Shown here: positions 44,768 to 52,998 of the stretch, piece by piece | How positions within the stretch are numbered: the first letter of the stretch is position 1 | Layout of the letters: each line of letters opens with the position of its first letter | Assembly: GCF_040289685.1 (NCBI RefSeq) | Contig: NZ_PSLQ01000008.1 | Location: 1 to 64,000, forward strand | Direction of reading: 5' to 3' | DNA length: 64,000 nucleotides | From: Pyrinomonas sp040289685 | Lineage (GTDB): Bacteria; Acidobacteriota; Blastocatellia; Pyrinomonadales; Pyrinomonadaceae | Made by a program: the position numbers and the translations under genes | The notes under the pieces: generated by a model | The model's input: only the letters and a program-made list of their open reading frames with translations | Told to the model about the DNA's origin: nothing | The model's database searches: none

Positions 44768-45132
44768 GTCTTCTCGGCATCGAGTTCGCCGCGCAAGATA
44801 TCCGGCAAACGCTTGGCGAAAACCGAACGCGGCATGACGAAATCGAAGCCGCTGGCGCGCGCTCGCCGCGCCAATTCCCCTTCGACGTGCGAGAAGAAAC
44901 CGAGCAATTTCGCCTCGCGCAATCGTGCGTCGGCCTTCACTTTGGCGGCGACGGTGAAGGGATCGAAACGCCCGGCCTGCAGATCAACGATGATGAGCTG
45001 CGGCGCACATTCGTCGCCCGCGATCTTTTCGCTGCCTTTGACGATCTTCACAGGAATGCCTAGCTGTTCGGCGGTGCCGCGGATCTTAGCGGCGAAGAAC
45101 ATGTCATCGACTACAGCAAAGATCATCGCCAT
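44749..45132 (-). CDS. Degenerate receiver-domain protein (pseudo-receiver)
   Basis: A 127-residue protein with a receiver-like fold pattern: AVVDDMFFAAKIRGTAEQLG at the start, Asp in LIIVDLQAGRFDP, Ser in LLGFFSHVEGEL, and FDFVMPRSVFAKRLPDIL where the conserved Lys-Pro is replaced by Pro-Arg. Because the switch lysine is missing, phosphorylation-driven signalling is doubtful. GGGAG stands five bases before the ATG. It is convergent with flhB, whose terminator lies in its 3-prime end. No partner is adjacent. Confidence 0.65.
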   Translation of the reverse strand: MAMIFAVVDDMFFAAKIRGTAEQLGIPVKIVKGSEKIAGDECAPQLIIVDLQAGRFDPFTVAAKVKADARLREAKLLGFFSHVEGELARRARASGFDFVMPRSVFAKRLPDILRGELDAEKTKDASG

Positions 45133-45317
45133 CCATTCTCCCTGAAAATCCTGCTAGACGCGGTTCGGACGAGCAGCGCGTCGTCAAACGCGCAACCGCA
45201 AAGCCTTTTGAAATTCTCTCTGGATAGGCGGACTTGAAGTGAAGTTGAGCGGCACCCCGTTTGCTCTTTCCCAGATCGTGATGCCGCCGATCTCATCGGA
45301 CCGAAAGCGTGCCAAGC

Positions 45318-45596
45318 TTACCAGCGAAGATCGGCGCGCACGAGATTGACCCGCCACTCGCCTTCGCCTAAAACCGGCACTTCGCCATCATACGAAAGCG
45401 CCAGATCAACGGCGCGTCGGATGCGATAGGCGCGCCCCGACGGCGCGTTGACGACCAACGTCACGAGCTTCGGCTCCTTCTCGGCCACGCATGCCTCTCG
45501 CCAATCGGCCCGACACCGAATGATAAGTCGCGCGCCTGTCGGAAGCTGGCCCAGCGTGGTCGGTCTCGTCGAAAGCCCATCAAAGTCTCGGCTCAT
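45318..45596 (-). CDS. Small hypothetical protein after the M50-like gene
   Basis: A 92-residue protein I do not recognise. It has no signal or membrane segment. The middle contains GARLIIRCRADWREACVAEK and LVTLVVNAPSGRAYRIRRAV, which suggest a beta-rich, nucleic-acid- or ligand-binding-like fold but nothing specific. It overlaps the end of the upstream M50-like gene by 17 bases, so the two are probably translated together. Confidence 0.5.
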   Translation of the reverse strand: MSRDFDGLSTRPTTLGQLPTGARLIIRCRADWREACVAEKEPKLVTLVVNAPSGRAYRIRRAVDLALSYDGEVPVLGEGEWRVNLVRADLRW

Positions 45597-46332
45597 CCTC
45601 AAAGGGCAGATCAGGCTGACTTGGCGCCCTCCTTTCGGTGTAGGAACGAAGCGCGTAGTAGAGGATCAGCAACGCGAGCGCAATCCAGATGGCCGACCAA
45701 AAGGCTGCCGGAATGCCGGTCGCCTCCGCCATGTTCGCCGCATCGGTCGGCACGCGCGGCGCAAAAGGGGCGGAGAGGGAAAGCACCGTCTTCAAATCGA
45801 GCAGCGCGTTCAGAACGCATTGGGCCGCGAGCAGGCTGACCAAAAACATCGCAGCGCGCGGACCGAGAAACATCGCCGCAGCGATCAATCCGCCGGACAG
45901 CACCATGCCGGCCACAATGGTGAACAAGCTGCTGAAGCCATATGCGAGCGTCAACGTCAGTATCAATCCGGCGGAGATGATCAGCACGCGACGAGCGGCG
46001 ACGGCGCGCCGAATCCAAAAGAGCAACAACGCTCCGTAGAGCATCGCGCCGAGGTAACCGGCGCTCGAAATGATGAAACCCGAAAAGAGGTCGCTCTCTG
46101 TCGTCAACGTCACGCCGCTTCCACTTGGCGCGATGCGCAACCCGTAAACGCCATTGCCCGTCAGCACGGCGGCAAGCGCGTGACTGCCTTCGTGAACGAA
46201 AGTGACGAACAAACGGAAGGGATAGGTCAAAACTTCTGCAAATGGGATGAACCAAAGTGCGACGCTCAGCAAAGTGGCGATGAGCAAGGTGCGCGCTTGC
46301 GGGCGCGCATCGTTGGCCAATCTGAAACTCAT
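45580..46332 (-). CDS. M50B-like membrane metalloprotease
   Basis: A 250-residue protein with about six membrane segments. The second segment ends with the zinc motif HExxH as HEGSH in FVTFVHEGSHALAAVLTGNG. This layout matches the small peptidase M50B-like family; members are often uncharacterised. A second metal ligand in the later membrane segments is not obvious by eye (N in VLNALLDLK is a candidate). It overlaps the small downstream gene. Confidence 0.68.
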   Translation of the reverse strand: MSFRLANDARPQARTLLIATLLSVALWFIPFAEVLTYPFRLFVTFVHEGSHALAAVLTGNGVYGLRIAPSGSGVTLTTESDLFSGFIISSAGYLGAMLYGALLLFWIRRAVAARRVLIISAGLILTLTLAYGFSSLFTIVAGMVLSGGLIAAAMFLGPRAAMFLVSLLAAQCVLNALLDLKTVLSLSAPFAPRVPTDAANMAEATGIPAAFWSAIWIALALLILYYALRSYTERRAPSQPDLPFEDEPRL

Positions 46333-46425
46333 CCTTCCGCTCTCCTCTCCCGCGCTGACCGAGCGCGTGCTGTGGCTCGATTGTACGACGAACCGGCGGG
46401 TGAACCCAAACCCTTCGCTACGGCT

Positions 46426-48606
46426 TCAAGGACGATTTCGCTTCGCAAGGTAGATCTCCCGCGTATAGTCGCGGACCATGCGGTCGCTATTGAACTTCGG
46501 CGCGAGCGTCGCAATGGCGCGCTTCATCATCGCCACCCAACGACGCGGGATGCCGTCGGCATCGCGCTCGTAGTAGAGCGGAACCACTTCGTCTTCGAGC
46601 AAGCGGTAGAGCGCTTCGGCATGCCGCGCATCATCTTCTAGGGAAGCGTGCATGATCGTCGGGTCGCCGATGGCCCAGCCGTTCGTGCCGTCAAACCCCT
46701 CAATCCACCAACCGTCTAGCACGGACAGGTTCAACCCACCGTTCATCGCGACTTTCTGTCCGCTCGTGCCCGAGGCTTCAAGCGGCGGACGCGGCACGTT
46801 CAACCATACGTCCACGCCTTGCACGAGTTGCCGGGCTATCTCTTGATCGTAGTCCTGCAAGAAGATGGCGCGGCGCATGATGCGCGGATCGGCACGCCAC
46901 TGCGCGATGCGCTGCAGGACGAGTTTGGCCTCCATATCCTGCGGATGGGCTTTGCCGGCGAAGACGAACTGCACGGGGCGCTCCGCATCGTCGATCAAAC
47001 GCAACAGACGCTCCGGGTCGGTAAGCAGCAAGCTCCACCGCTTGTAACCGGCGACGCGCCGCGCAAACCCGATGATGAGCGCTTCCGGATCGAGCAGAGT
47101 GCGCGCGGCGTCAACCCTTTCAGGGCTTTCGCCGCGCTGCAACCAAGCGTAGTGCGACCGGTGACGAATGAAAGCGACGAGCTGCTGCTTGAGCAGAGAG
47201 TGCGCCTCCCACAACTCTTCGTCCGCGATCTTCTCGATGGCACGCGCCCAACGTTTCTGGTCCAACATGATTTCAGTCCAGCTCTTTCCAACGCGCTTCT
47301 CGTAGATCGCCCGAATCAGGGGCGCGACCCACGTCGGCGCGTGAACGCCGTTGGTCACGTGCGCGATCGGCATGCGTTCGGTCGGCACGTCCGGCCATAG
47401 CTCGCGCCACAAAGCGCGCGAGACTTCGCCGTGCTTGCGACTGACGCCGTTGGTTGAGCGGCTCATCCTGATAGCAAGCGGCGTCATACCAAAAGGCTCG
47501 TCGTCGCGCGTCGGATGGACTCGACCGAGCGCGATGAACTCTTCGCGCGTAAGCCCCAACTCACGCCAGTAGACCTCACCGAAACACCGTTCGATCAACG
47601 CCGGATCGAACTCGTCGTTGCCAGCGGCGATCGGCGTGTGCGTCGTAAACACGCACAGGCGGCGCACGCGCTCTACGGCGTCCGCAAAGTTCGATCCCTG
47701 CACGATGAATTCGCGCGCCAGCTCAAGGGTCAGAAAAGCCGAATGTCCCTCGTTCAGATGATAGACGCGCGGTTCGATCTTCAATTGACGAAGCAAACGG
47801 ATGCCGCCGATGCCGAGAAGCATCTCTTGCACGACGCGCGTTTCGCGGTCGCCGCCATATAGATGTCCGGTGATCCAGCGGTCTGTAGGATCGTTCTCCT
47901 TCAGGTTAGAATCGAGCAACAGAAGAGCGACGCGCCCAACCTGCACGCGCCACGCGCGCGCGCGCACCGTGCGCCCGCGGATGAGGACTTCGACCGCCAC
48001 TGGCGCGCCGTTCTCATCCAGCACGGGGAACACTGGCAAAAGATCCGGTTGCAACTCACCATAGTGTTCTTCTTGCCATCCGTCGCGCCTGATCCGTTGA
48101 CGGAAGTAACCGTAACGGTAAAGAAGCCCGACGGCAACGAGCGGGAGACCGAGATCGCTGGCCGATTTCAAATGGTCGCCAGCGAGAATCCCCAGCCCGC
48201 CCGAATATATCGGCAGGCTATTATGCAACCCATACTCGGCGCAGAAATAAGCGACCGGATGTGCCGCTGTGATCTCGCGTGCGCGTCGCGGCGACCACGC
48301 CCCTCGGCGCTCCATATAGCGATCGAACTTTTCGGCCAGAGCGCGCACGCGAGCGACATAACCGGGATCGGTCGCCATCTGCATTAAACGAAAATCGGAG
48401 ACTTCGTTCAGCAAACGGCGCGGATTGTGCTCGCACTCTTCCCAAGCATCTGGATCGAGATCGCGGAAGATGGCCGCGTCTTCGCTCCAACTCCACCAAT
48501 AGTTCCACGCCAAGCGGGCCAGCGCTTGCAACGTGATCGGCAAGGGCCGTTGTTTTCGCTCGCTCGTTCTATCTTCTGTCCTTTCGACTTTCTCCTCCGT
48601 AATCAT
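46426..48606 (-). CDS. glgP: Alpha-glucan (glycogen) phosphorylase
   Basis: A 726-residue GT35 enzyme of the short type that starts with a DUF3417-like region (LARLAWNYWWSWSEDAAIFR). The core has HPVAYFCAEYGLHNSLPIYS, GGLGILAGDHLKSASDLGLP, HLNEGHSAFL and the PLP-binding end ASGTSGQKVAMNGGLNLSVL with the lysine. It releases glucose-1-phosphate from glycogen-like polymers in the cytoplasm. The ATG at 48606 is chosen; one at 48672 in the same frame is possible. No other glycogen genes are adjacent. Confidence 0.93.
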   Translation of the reverse strand: MITEEKVERTEDRTSERKQRPLPITLQALARLAWNYWWSWSEDAAIFRDLDPDAWEECEHNPRRLLNEVSDFRLMQMATDPGYVARVRALAEKFDRYMERRGAWSPRRAREITAAHPVAYFCAEYGLHNSLPIYSGGLGILAGDHLKSASDLGLPLVAVGLLYRYGYFRQRIRRDGWQEEHYGELQPDLLPVFPVLDENGAPVAVEVLIRGRTVRARAWRVQVGRVALLLLDSNLKENDPTDRWITGHLYGGDRETRVVQEMLLGIGGIRLLRQLKIEPRVYHLNEGHSAFLTLELAREFIVQGSNFADAVERVRRLCVFTTHTPIAAGNDEFDPALIERCFGEVYWRELGLTREEFIALGRVHPTRDDEPFGMTPLAIRMSRSTNGVSRKHGEVSRALWRELWPDVPTERMPIAHVTNGVHAPTWVAPLIRAIYEKRVGKSWTEIMLDQKRWARAIEKIADEELWEAHSLLKQQLVAFIRHRSHYAWLQRGESPERVDAARTLLDPEALIIGFARRVAGYKRWSLLLTDPERLLRLIDDAERPVQFVFAGKAHPQDMEAKLVLQRIAQWRADPRIMRRAIFLQDYDQEIARQLVQGVDVWLNVPRPPLEASGTSGQKVAMNGGLNLSVLDGWWIEGFDGTNGWAIGDPTIMHASLEDDARHAEALYRLLEDEVVPLYYERDADGIPRRWVAMMKRAIATLAPKFNSDRMVRDYTREIYLAKRNRP

Positions 48607-48806
48607 AACCGCATAATTGCACACTGGTCCGCCGTCATTAGTCAAGGAGCGATCAGGAGATTTCGACGCCATAATGCTTCAACGCTCGCTCAGCCCATCA
48701 GGACAACTCGCTCGCGTCACGCGATTGGGCGAAGACGATTGCGCGAGCTTCAAGATGCTCGATCACCTTCTTTGAAAATGTCACTTCGCCACCTCACAGC
48801 ACCGAA

Positions 48807-48851
48807 AATTAAAAATGGGGGGGTTGAACGAGTGCGAGTCGTTCACCCCCC
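48807..48851 (-). terminator. Strong intrinsic terminator of the 48.9-49.3 kb gene
   Basis: On the minus strand GGGGGGTGAACGA and TCGTTCAACCCCCC form a stem of about 13 pairs (one bulge) with a seven-base loop, followed by ATTTTTAATTTTC. The A-rich flank on the other side could make it function in both directions. Confidence 0.8.
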
Positions 48852-48875
48852 TTGCCTAATGACTCACAAAGGCGG

Positions 48876-49307
48876 TCACAATAAACCGCTGCCTTCCAAA
48901 GCATCATAGGCCGTCCCGAGGCCGTTGTTGTACCTCTCGATCTGGAGCTGACTGAATTTGTTGGTCTCGAACGCGCCGCGCAGTATTTCATCCACATCGT
49001 TGCGATTCTTGACCCTAGCTCCGTTGCCCAACCCGAACAGCCCCGTCTCCTCCGTGAGGCGATTCGCGACGTACTTCGCGACATCCTCTCGCGCTGCATT
49101 AACTCCCTTCTCGGCGATTATTTTGCCGACGAATTCGCCAACATCTTTCCCAAGCACTTCGCCGAAAAGATCCTTGAGCTTGCCTCCGGCAGGGATGAGG
49201 TCGAAAACGAAGGAGACAAATCCTTTGACGGCAGCCTCGTGATCCTTTTCTTCCTTGACGGCGATGCGCAGGCAACTGTTAAGACTATATCCATCAAACG
49301 GCGACAT
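48876..49307 (-). CDS. Hypothetical protein, possible truncated remnant
   Basis: A 143-residue protein I do not recognise. The central part (VKGFVSFVFDLIPAGGKLKD and FVGKIIAEKGVNAAREDVAK) is amphipathic-helical, and the end is polar. No signal, no membrane helix and no ribosome site are seen at the ATG. The composition (Asn, Lys, Phe rich) differs from the Arg/Ala-rich neighbours and suggests transfer or a surviving C-terminal part of a larger protein. It does have a strong terminator, which favours expression. Confidence 0.45.
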   Translation of the reverse strand: MSPFDGYSLNSCLRIAVKEEKDHEAAVKGFVSFVFDLIPAGGKLKDLFGEVLGKDVGEFVGKIIAEKGVNAAREDVAKYVANRLTEETGLFGLGNGARVKNRNDVDEILRGAFETNKFSQLQIERYNNGLGTAYDALEGSGLL

Positions 49308-49409
49308 CGATAGAGAGACGACGCTGGGAGTTTACGCCGGGCCGAGCCTCGCCATTCGCGCGCCTTGCGGTTCGTCGCTCAAGTCTTCGAGCCAACGTCT
49401 TTTTGCAGC

Positions 49410-49964
49410 TCAACCGCTTTCAAAAGTCTGATGCTCCAAGAACACACGCGCGTCTTCCGGCGAGAAGAAGACCAATCTAACTTCTTCAATGGTTGCATCT
49501 CGGGCGAGGAAGTCGCGAATCGCCTTGGAAGCGACGCGCGCTGCCTGATCGCGTGGGTAACCGTAAGCTCCGGTCGAGATCGAAGGGAAAGCGATGCGGC
49601 GTAGTTTCTGCTGAGCGGCGAGCGCGAGCGCATTTTCGTAGCATCGCGCGAGGAGTTCCGCTTCTCGTCCCGCGTGCTGCCCATAGATGGGGCCAACGGT
49701 GTGGATGACGTAACGCGCTGGCAAACGGCCACCGGTGGTCATCACGGCTTCGCCCGTCGGCAATCCTTGCGGATAAAGGGTGCGGCGTATTTCACGGCAT
49801 TCTTCCAGTATCTGCGGCCCCCCTTTGCGGTGAATTGCTCCATCGACGCCGCCACCGCCCATCAAAGACGAATTGGCCGCGTTGACTATGGCATCAACCA
49901 TTTGTTCAGTGATGTCACCGACGAGAACTCGCACACGCCCGTTCAAAAACGTCCTCTCTTCCAT
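49410..49964 (-). CDS. Macro-domain ADP-ribose hydrolase (YmdB/TmMacro type)
   Basis: A 184-residue single macro domain. It has GDITEQMVDAIVNAANSSLM, GGGGVDGAIHRKGGPQILEE, the central YVIHTVGPIYGQ and the IAFPSISTGAYGYPRDQAAR loop. These motifs bind ADP-ribose; family members deacetylate O-acetyl-ADP-ribose or reverse ADP-ribosylation. The ATG at 49964 has GGAGGGGAG upstream, while the much longer open frame before it is unsupported. No toxin or ADP-ribosyltransferase partner is adjacent. Confidence 0.92.
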   Translation of the reverse strand: MEERTFLNGRVRVLVGDITEQMVDAIVNAANSSLMGGGGVDGAIHRKGGPQILEECREIRRTLYPQGLPTGEAVMTTGGRLPARYVIHTVGPIYGQHAGREAELLARCYENALALAAQQKLRRIAFPSISTGAYGYPRDQAARVASKAIRDFLARDATIEEVRLVFFSPEDARVFLEHQTFESG

Positions 49965-50555
49965 AAGCTCCCCTCCGTCAGCGCAATTGATCCTAGCGCC
50001 CGAAAGCGCCCCTGCAGCAACGCTCGTCGCAACGCGGACCGTTCGTTCATAGGGCGTGCCGCGTCGCTGTTTGATAAACAGCAGGGGATTTGACCTGAGC
50101 GAACGAAATTTTATACGAGACGCGCCTGCGTATCGCAAAGACGGCACCGTCTCGTCGCCAGCTTCTCTGCAAGCGACATGTCGCGTCCAATCAAGACGCG
50201 CAAACGAGGGTGGAACCAAGACCGATAAGGGGTGCCTCAGGCGAACGGCAAATAGCCGCGCGACAAGAGTGGCTCCCCCCCCCACCCTTCGCATGCCACT
50301 CCGGCGTTCGAACTGGGAAGATCATCCGCGATTGAGGATTGCCGCCGATGCTCATCACAGCAATGACGATCATTTTCGAGAAGGTCTTTCAGAGGCTTGT
50401 CGAGCAACCAACTTGATGCGGCGCATGCATCAAAGCGAAAGATGAAAGGGTTGACCGTCGTTCGCCAAATCGCAGCGAAAACGCGCGTCTGGGTGTTCGC
50501 GCTGTTCATGAAAAGATCGGCGATGTTCCGCGAGCATGTGAGCACAAAGCGCAGC
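49965..50555. other. Intergenic stretch between the macro-domain and VWFA genes
   Basis: Divergent promoter space of nearly 600 bases, open in several frames but with no family signal. It has a run of nine C at about 50276-50284. A CCGATAA sequence at 50222-50228 with CAAA 16 bases before it resembles a FliA promoter but is far from any start. In-frame upstream extensions of the VWFA gene (TTG at 50397, ATG at 50442) cannot be ruled out. Confidence 0.35.
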
Positions 50556-51683
50556 ATGGCGGGCTGGCGCGTCGCACTCGCAATCAAGTGCGCGTTGTTT
50601 CTCATCTCGCTGTCGAGTGCGGCGCGCTTGGCAGCACAAGCTCCCGCGTCTCGATTACAAGAGCGACGAGATCAAGAGACGCTGAAAGTGATCACCGAAG
50701 AGGTGATCGTCCCCGTAGTCGCGCGCAACGAACGCGGAGCAGCTGACCCGACGCTTGAAGCCGATGACGTGCTTCTGCTCGAAAACGGCGTGCCGCAAAG
50801 GATTCGCAGTCTGCGGCGAATTCCCGCCGATGTCCTTCTGCTGTTTGATACCAGCGTTGGACCGAACTCAGCCAAAGATCCGGCGACGACGCGCGCTGTA
50901 GCCCTTCGCTTGCTCGCGCAACTACGCGCGGATGATCGCGTCGCCATCATGCAATCCAACGACCGCGTGGAGATCCTGCAAGACTGGACCACCGACAAAA
51001 AGGCCGCCGCGCAAATCATCACGCAACGCCTCTTCTCGGGGCGGAGCTCTCGACTCGCGGAAGCGATTCGGGTCGCAGCCGAATACCTCGCAAAGAGTTC
51101 TAGCCTCAACCGTCACCTAGTGCTATTCACTGATGGAGCGGAGACTCCGTCGGGCCGCCTCTTCGACGAAACGCTCGCAAGCAGGCTAGTGCAAACGGGC
51201 ACCACCGTGCACTACGTGGATTACAGCGAGATCGGACGAAAAGAGATCGAAAAACGAGAAGCGATCATCCGTTCGCGCGGCCAAAGCCGGGTGCCGGAAG
51301 AGGTGATTCGCGAACTCCCATCACAAGCGCAGCCGATCTACAGGACGCCGGGCGGCATCACCATCGATCTGAATCGCCAACAGCGCAAACGGCTCGAAGA
51401 ATACAAAAAGGCGATGCAAACTGGAGCGGCACGATTGCGCGCGTTGGCTGCCGAGACGGGCGGACTCGCCCCCGCACCCGCTTCGGTCGAAGAGATGTTT
51501 GTGCGCGCCGAAGAGGTGGCGCGAGACATCACAGCGCAGTACATCATCACCTACGCGCCGCGTCGCCCGCTCGACTCTGCGCCCGAAGGCGAACGCCGCC
51601 GGATCGAAGTGGCTCCGCGACGCGCAGGGTTGCAATTGAAAGCGCGACGCGCTTACATCTATGTCGCGCGCAAATCCGGGTGA
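50556..51683 (+). CDS. Secreted VWFA-related protein (Acidobacterial type)
   Basis: A 375-residue exported protein. A signal peptide (MAGWRVALAIKCALFLISLS, cut near ARLAAQ) starts at this ATG. A short beta region with VTEEV-like ITEEVIVPVVARNERGAADP leads into the von Willebrand A fold: VLLLFDTSVGPNS at the MIDAS position (DTS in place of DxSxS), DDRVAIMQSNDRVEILQDWT and LNRHLVLFTDGAETPSGRLF. The end is ITAQYIITYAPRRPLDS and a basic tail. This architecture is the VWFA-related Acidobacterial domain family, very numerous in Acidobacteriota. Function is unknown, with surface adhesion or protein binding assumed. Confidence 0.82.
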   Translation: MAGWRVALAIKCALFLISLSSAARLAAQAPASRLQERRDQETLKVITEEVIVPVVARNERGAADPTLEADDVLLLENGVPQRIRSLRRIPADVLLLFDTSVGPNSAKDPATTRAVALRLLAQLRADDRVAIMQSNDRVEILQDWTTDKKAAAQIITQRLFSGRSSRLAEAIRVAAEYLAKSSSLNRHLVLFTDGAETPSGRLFDETLASRLVQTGTTVHYVDYSEIGRKEIEKREAIIRSRGQSRVPEEVIRELPSQAQPIYRTPGGITIDLNRQQRKRLEEYKKAMQTGAARLRALAAETGGLAPAPASVEEMFVRAEEVARDITAQYIITYAPRRPLDSAPEGERRRIEVAPRRAGLQLKARRAYIYVARKSG

Positions 51684-51686
51684 ACC

Positions 51687-52028
51687 TCACACTCGGTTCT
51701 CATCGCACGGTTCGATCTCGACCGCATCGAACATGTTGTGACGGCGAATCGTCTCGGCCAAACAACGCGCCCGATGCTCGGTCAGCGGATGATCTGGATC
51801 GGCGCTGGTGATCTCGAAGACGCCTTCGTCGATCATCTCGATGGCCAACGCGCCGAGCGCTACGCCCGGCGCCGCCTCGATCTCCGACAAGTTGTGCGCA
51901 CGGAAATGGCCGCGCTCTTCGACCCAATCCTCGATGAATGGATCGAGCAGGGCGCGCTTGGCTTCGGCTTCGGAAAAGTAAGAACCTTCGACTACAACGC
52001 AATACAACCGATTGGAACTGTTCTTCAT
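51687..52028 (-). CDS. Small hypothetical protein
   Basis: A 113-residue acidic protein I do not recognise. It begins NSSNRLYCVVVEGSYFSEAE and has the segment LGALAIEMIDEGVFEITSAD. No signal or membrane helix is present. It is convergent with the VWFA gene, with only three bases between the stops and no terminator. The open frame is consistent in codon use with its neighbours, so it is likely real. Confidence 0.55.
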   Translation of the reverse strand: MKNSSNRLYCVVVEGSYFSEAEAKRALLDPFIEDWVEERGHFRAHNLSEIEAAPGVALGALAIEMIDEGVFEITSADPDHPLTEHRARCLAETIRRHNMFDAVEIEPCDENRV

Positions 52029-52048
52029 GATCGCGAACTAGGCGGCTG

Positions 52049-52327
52049 ATGACCGCAACAGGCAAAAACGCGACTTCCACCTCGAACTCCGGTGCGTTGC
52101 GCATCCACAAAGGAAAGCTTTACGAACGGCTGACGACATAACTCATCTTGGTCGCAATCGCCATTGGGGCGCTAGCGGGACTCCCGCAAAGGCTCTTGTA
52201 CGAAAGAAAGCTGGCCGACGTCAAGAGCATTCTCGTGCCCGTTCTTTCCGTGCGGGGCCGCAAGCACACGACCGACGAAAAGGGCGAACCCATTCTCATC
52301 TCGCTCTGCGCCTGCGTTCGAGCGTGA
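52049..52327 (+). pseudogene. Possible broken small membrane-protein gene
   Basis: Starting at an ATG at 52049 the frame reads 30 codons (ending KLYERLTT), meets TAA at 52139-52141, and continues for 61 codons to TGA at 52325. The second part (LILVAIAIGALAGLPQRLLY, then ADVKSILVPVLSVRGRKHTT) looks protein-like with a membrane helix. Either a nonsense mutation split one small gene or the second part is a separate 59-codon TTG-started gene. No homolog was recognised. Confidence 0.3.
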
Positions 52328-52361
52328 AGCGAATCTCCGCGCGCGTTCGTAGTTTCGGTCG

Positions 52362-52799
52362 TCAAGAGGACTTCTTCTCTGCCTTTTTCATCCGCATCTT
52401 CCTTGGGACGTCGCCGTCGTGAACGAAGCATGCATCGTCGCAGTCAACCGTGCCGAAGAAGCGCCGCCGATTTCGCGCGATGAACTCATAAAGCGCGTGC
52501 CCGACGACCCTCATGGGACGAGTTGAAAGCACGGGCGCGAGCATACGCCATCCCGGCAAAAGGCGCAGGATCTCCAGCCATGCATCATAACCCGTAGCCC
52601 ACACGCCATCGGCAAGCCGTCGGACGTGTATTCGCGCATCTAACTGCTCGCGCGTTGTGGGTGCGGCGCGCGCCGCTGCATGCTCTTCATTGTAGTCGAG
52701 CCATTCGATGGCGTGCGCGCGGTCCCGCGGCTCGACCAGAGCGCGCATGCGTTGGCAAAGCCGGCATCGCCCATCAACGTAAACTTCCAACAATTTCAT
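52362..52799 (-). CDS. DCC-family thiol-disulfide oxidoreductase (DUF393)
   Basis: A 145-residue protein. The N-terminus EVYVDGRCRLCQRMRALVEP carries the DGxCxxC motif that replaces DGDCPFC of the family, followed by RAHAIEWLDYNEEHAAARAA and HVRRLADGVWATGYDAWLEI, then LLPGWRMLAPVLSTRPM. The fold is thioredoxin-like; substrates are unknown. The ATG at 52799 is used, with 52814 as an alternative; a long open frame upstream is antisense to the divergent sulfite-oxidase-like gene. The tail after residue 115 is basic. Confidence 0.82.
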   Translation of the reverse strand: MKLLEVYVDGRCRLCQRMRALVEPRDRAHAIEWLDYNEEHAAARAAPTTREQLDARIHVRRLADGVWATGYDAWLEILRLLPGWRMLAPVLSTRPMRVVGHALYEFIARNRRRFFGTVDCDDACFVHDGDVPRKMRMKKAEKKSS

Positions 52800-52998
52800 C
52801 CCGCGTAAATCCATCGCGCGACTCGCTTTCGTAAATTGAGCGGCGTATGATGTTATCTTATCAGATCGGCGAGCGACGTTCGATTGAACGAACGTGCCCG
52901 ATCGGCAATTCGACGCGCCCTCGGTGAAAGGTCGGTTTTGCCACGAGGCATCCACTGTCTGATCGAACGTCGTCCGTTGCCAGAAAGACAGCAAGAAG

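Noticed and set aside
50201..50228. CAAA-N16-ACCGATAA resembling a FliA promoter
   Set aside because: More than 200 bases from the nearest start, no flagellar link of the VWFA gene, and a mismatched -35; likely chance.
49965..50294. N-terminal extension of the macro-domain gene
   Set aside because: No similarity to macro proteins; the ATG at 49964 has a near-perfect ribosome site.
52120..52431. 103-codon frame on the minus strand
   Set aside because: Arg/Ser-rich, overlaps the DCC gene end, no ribosome site or family signal.
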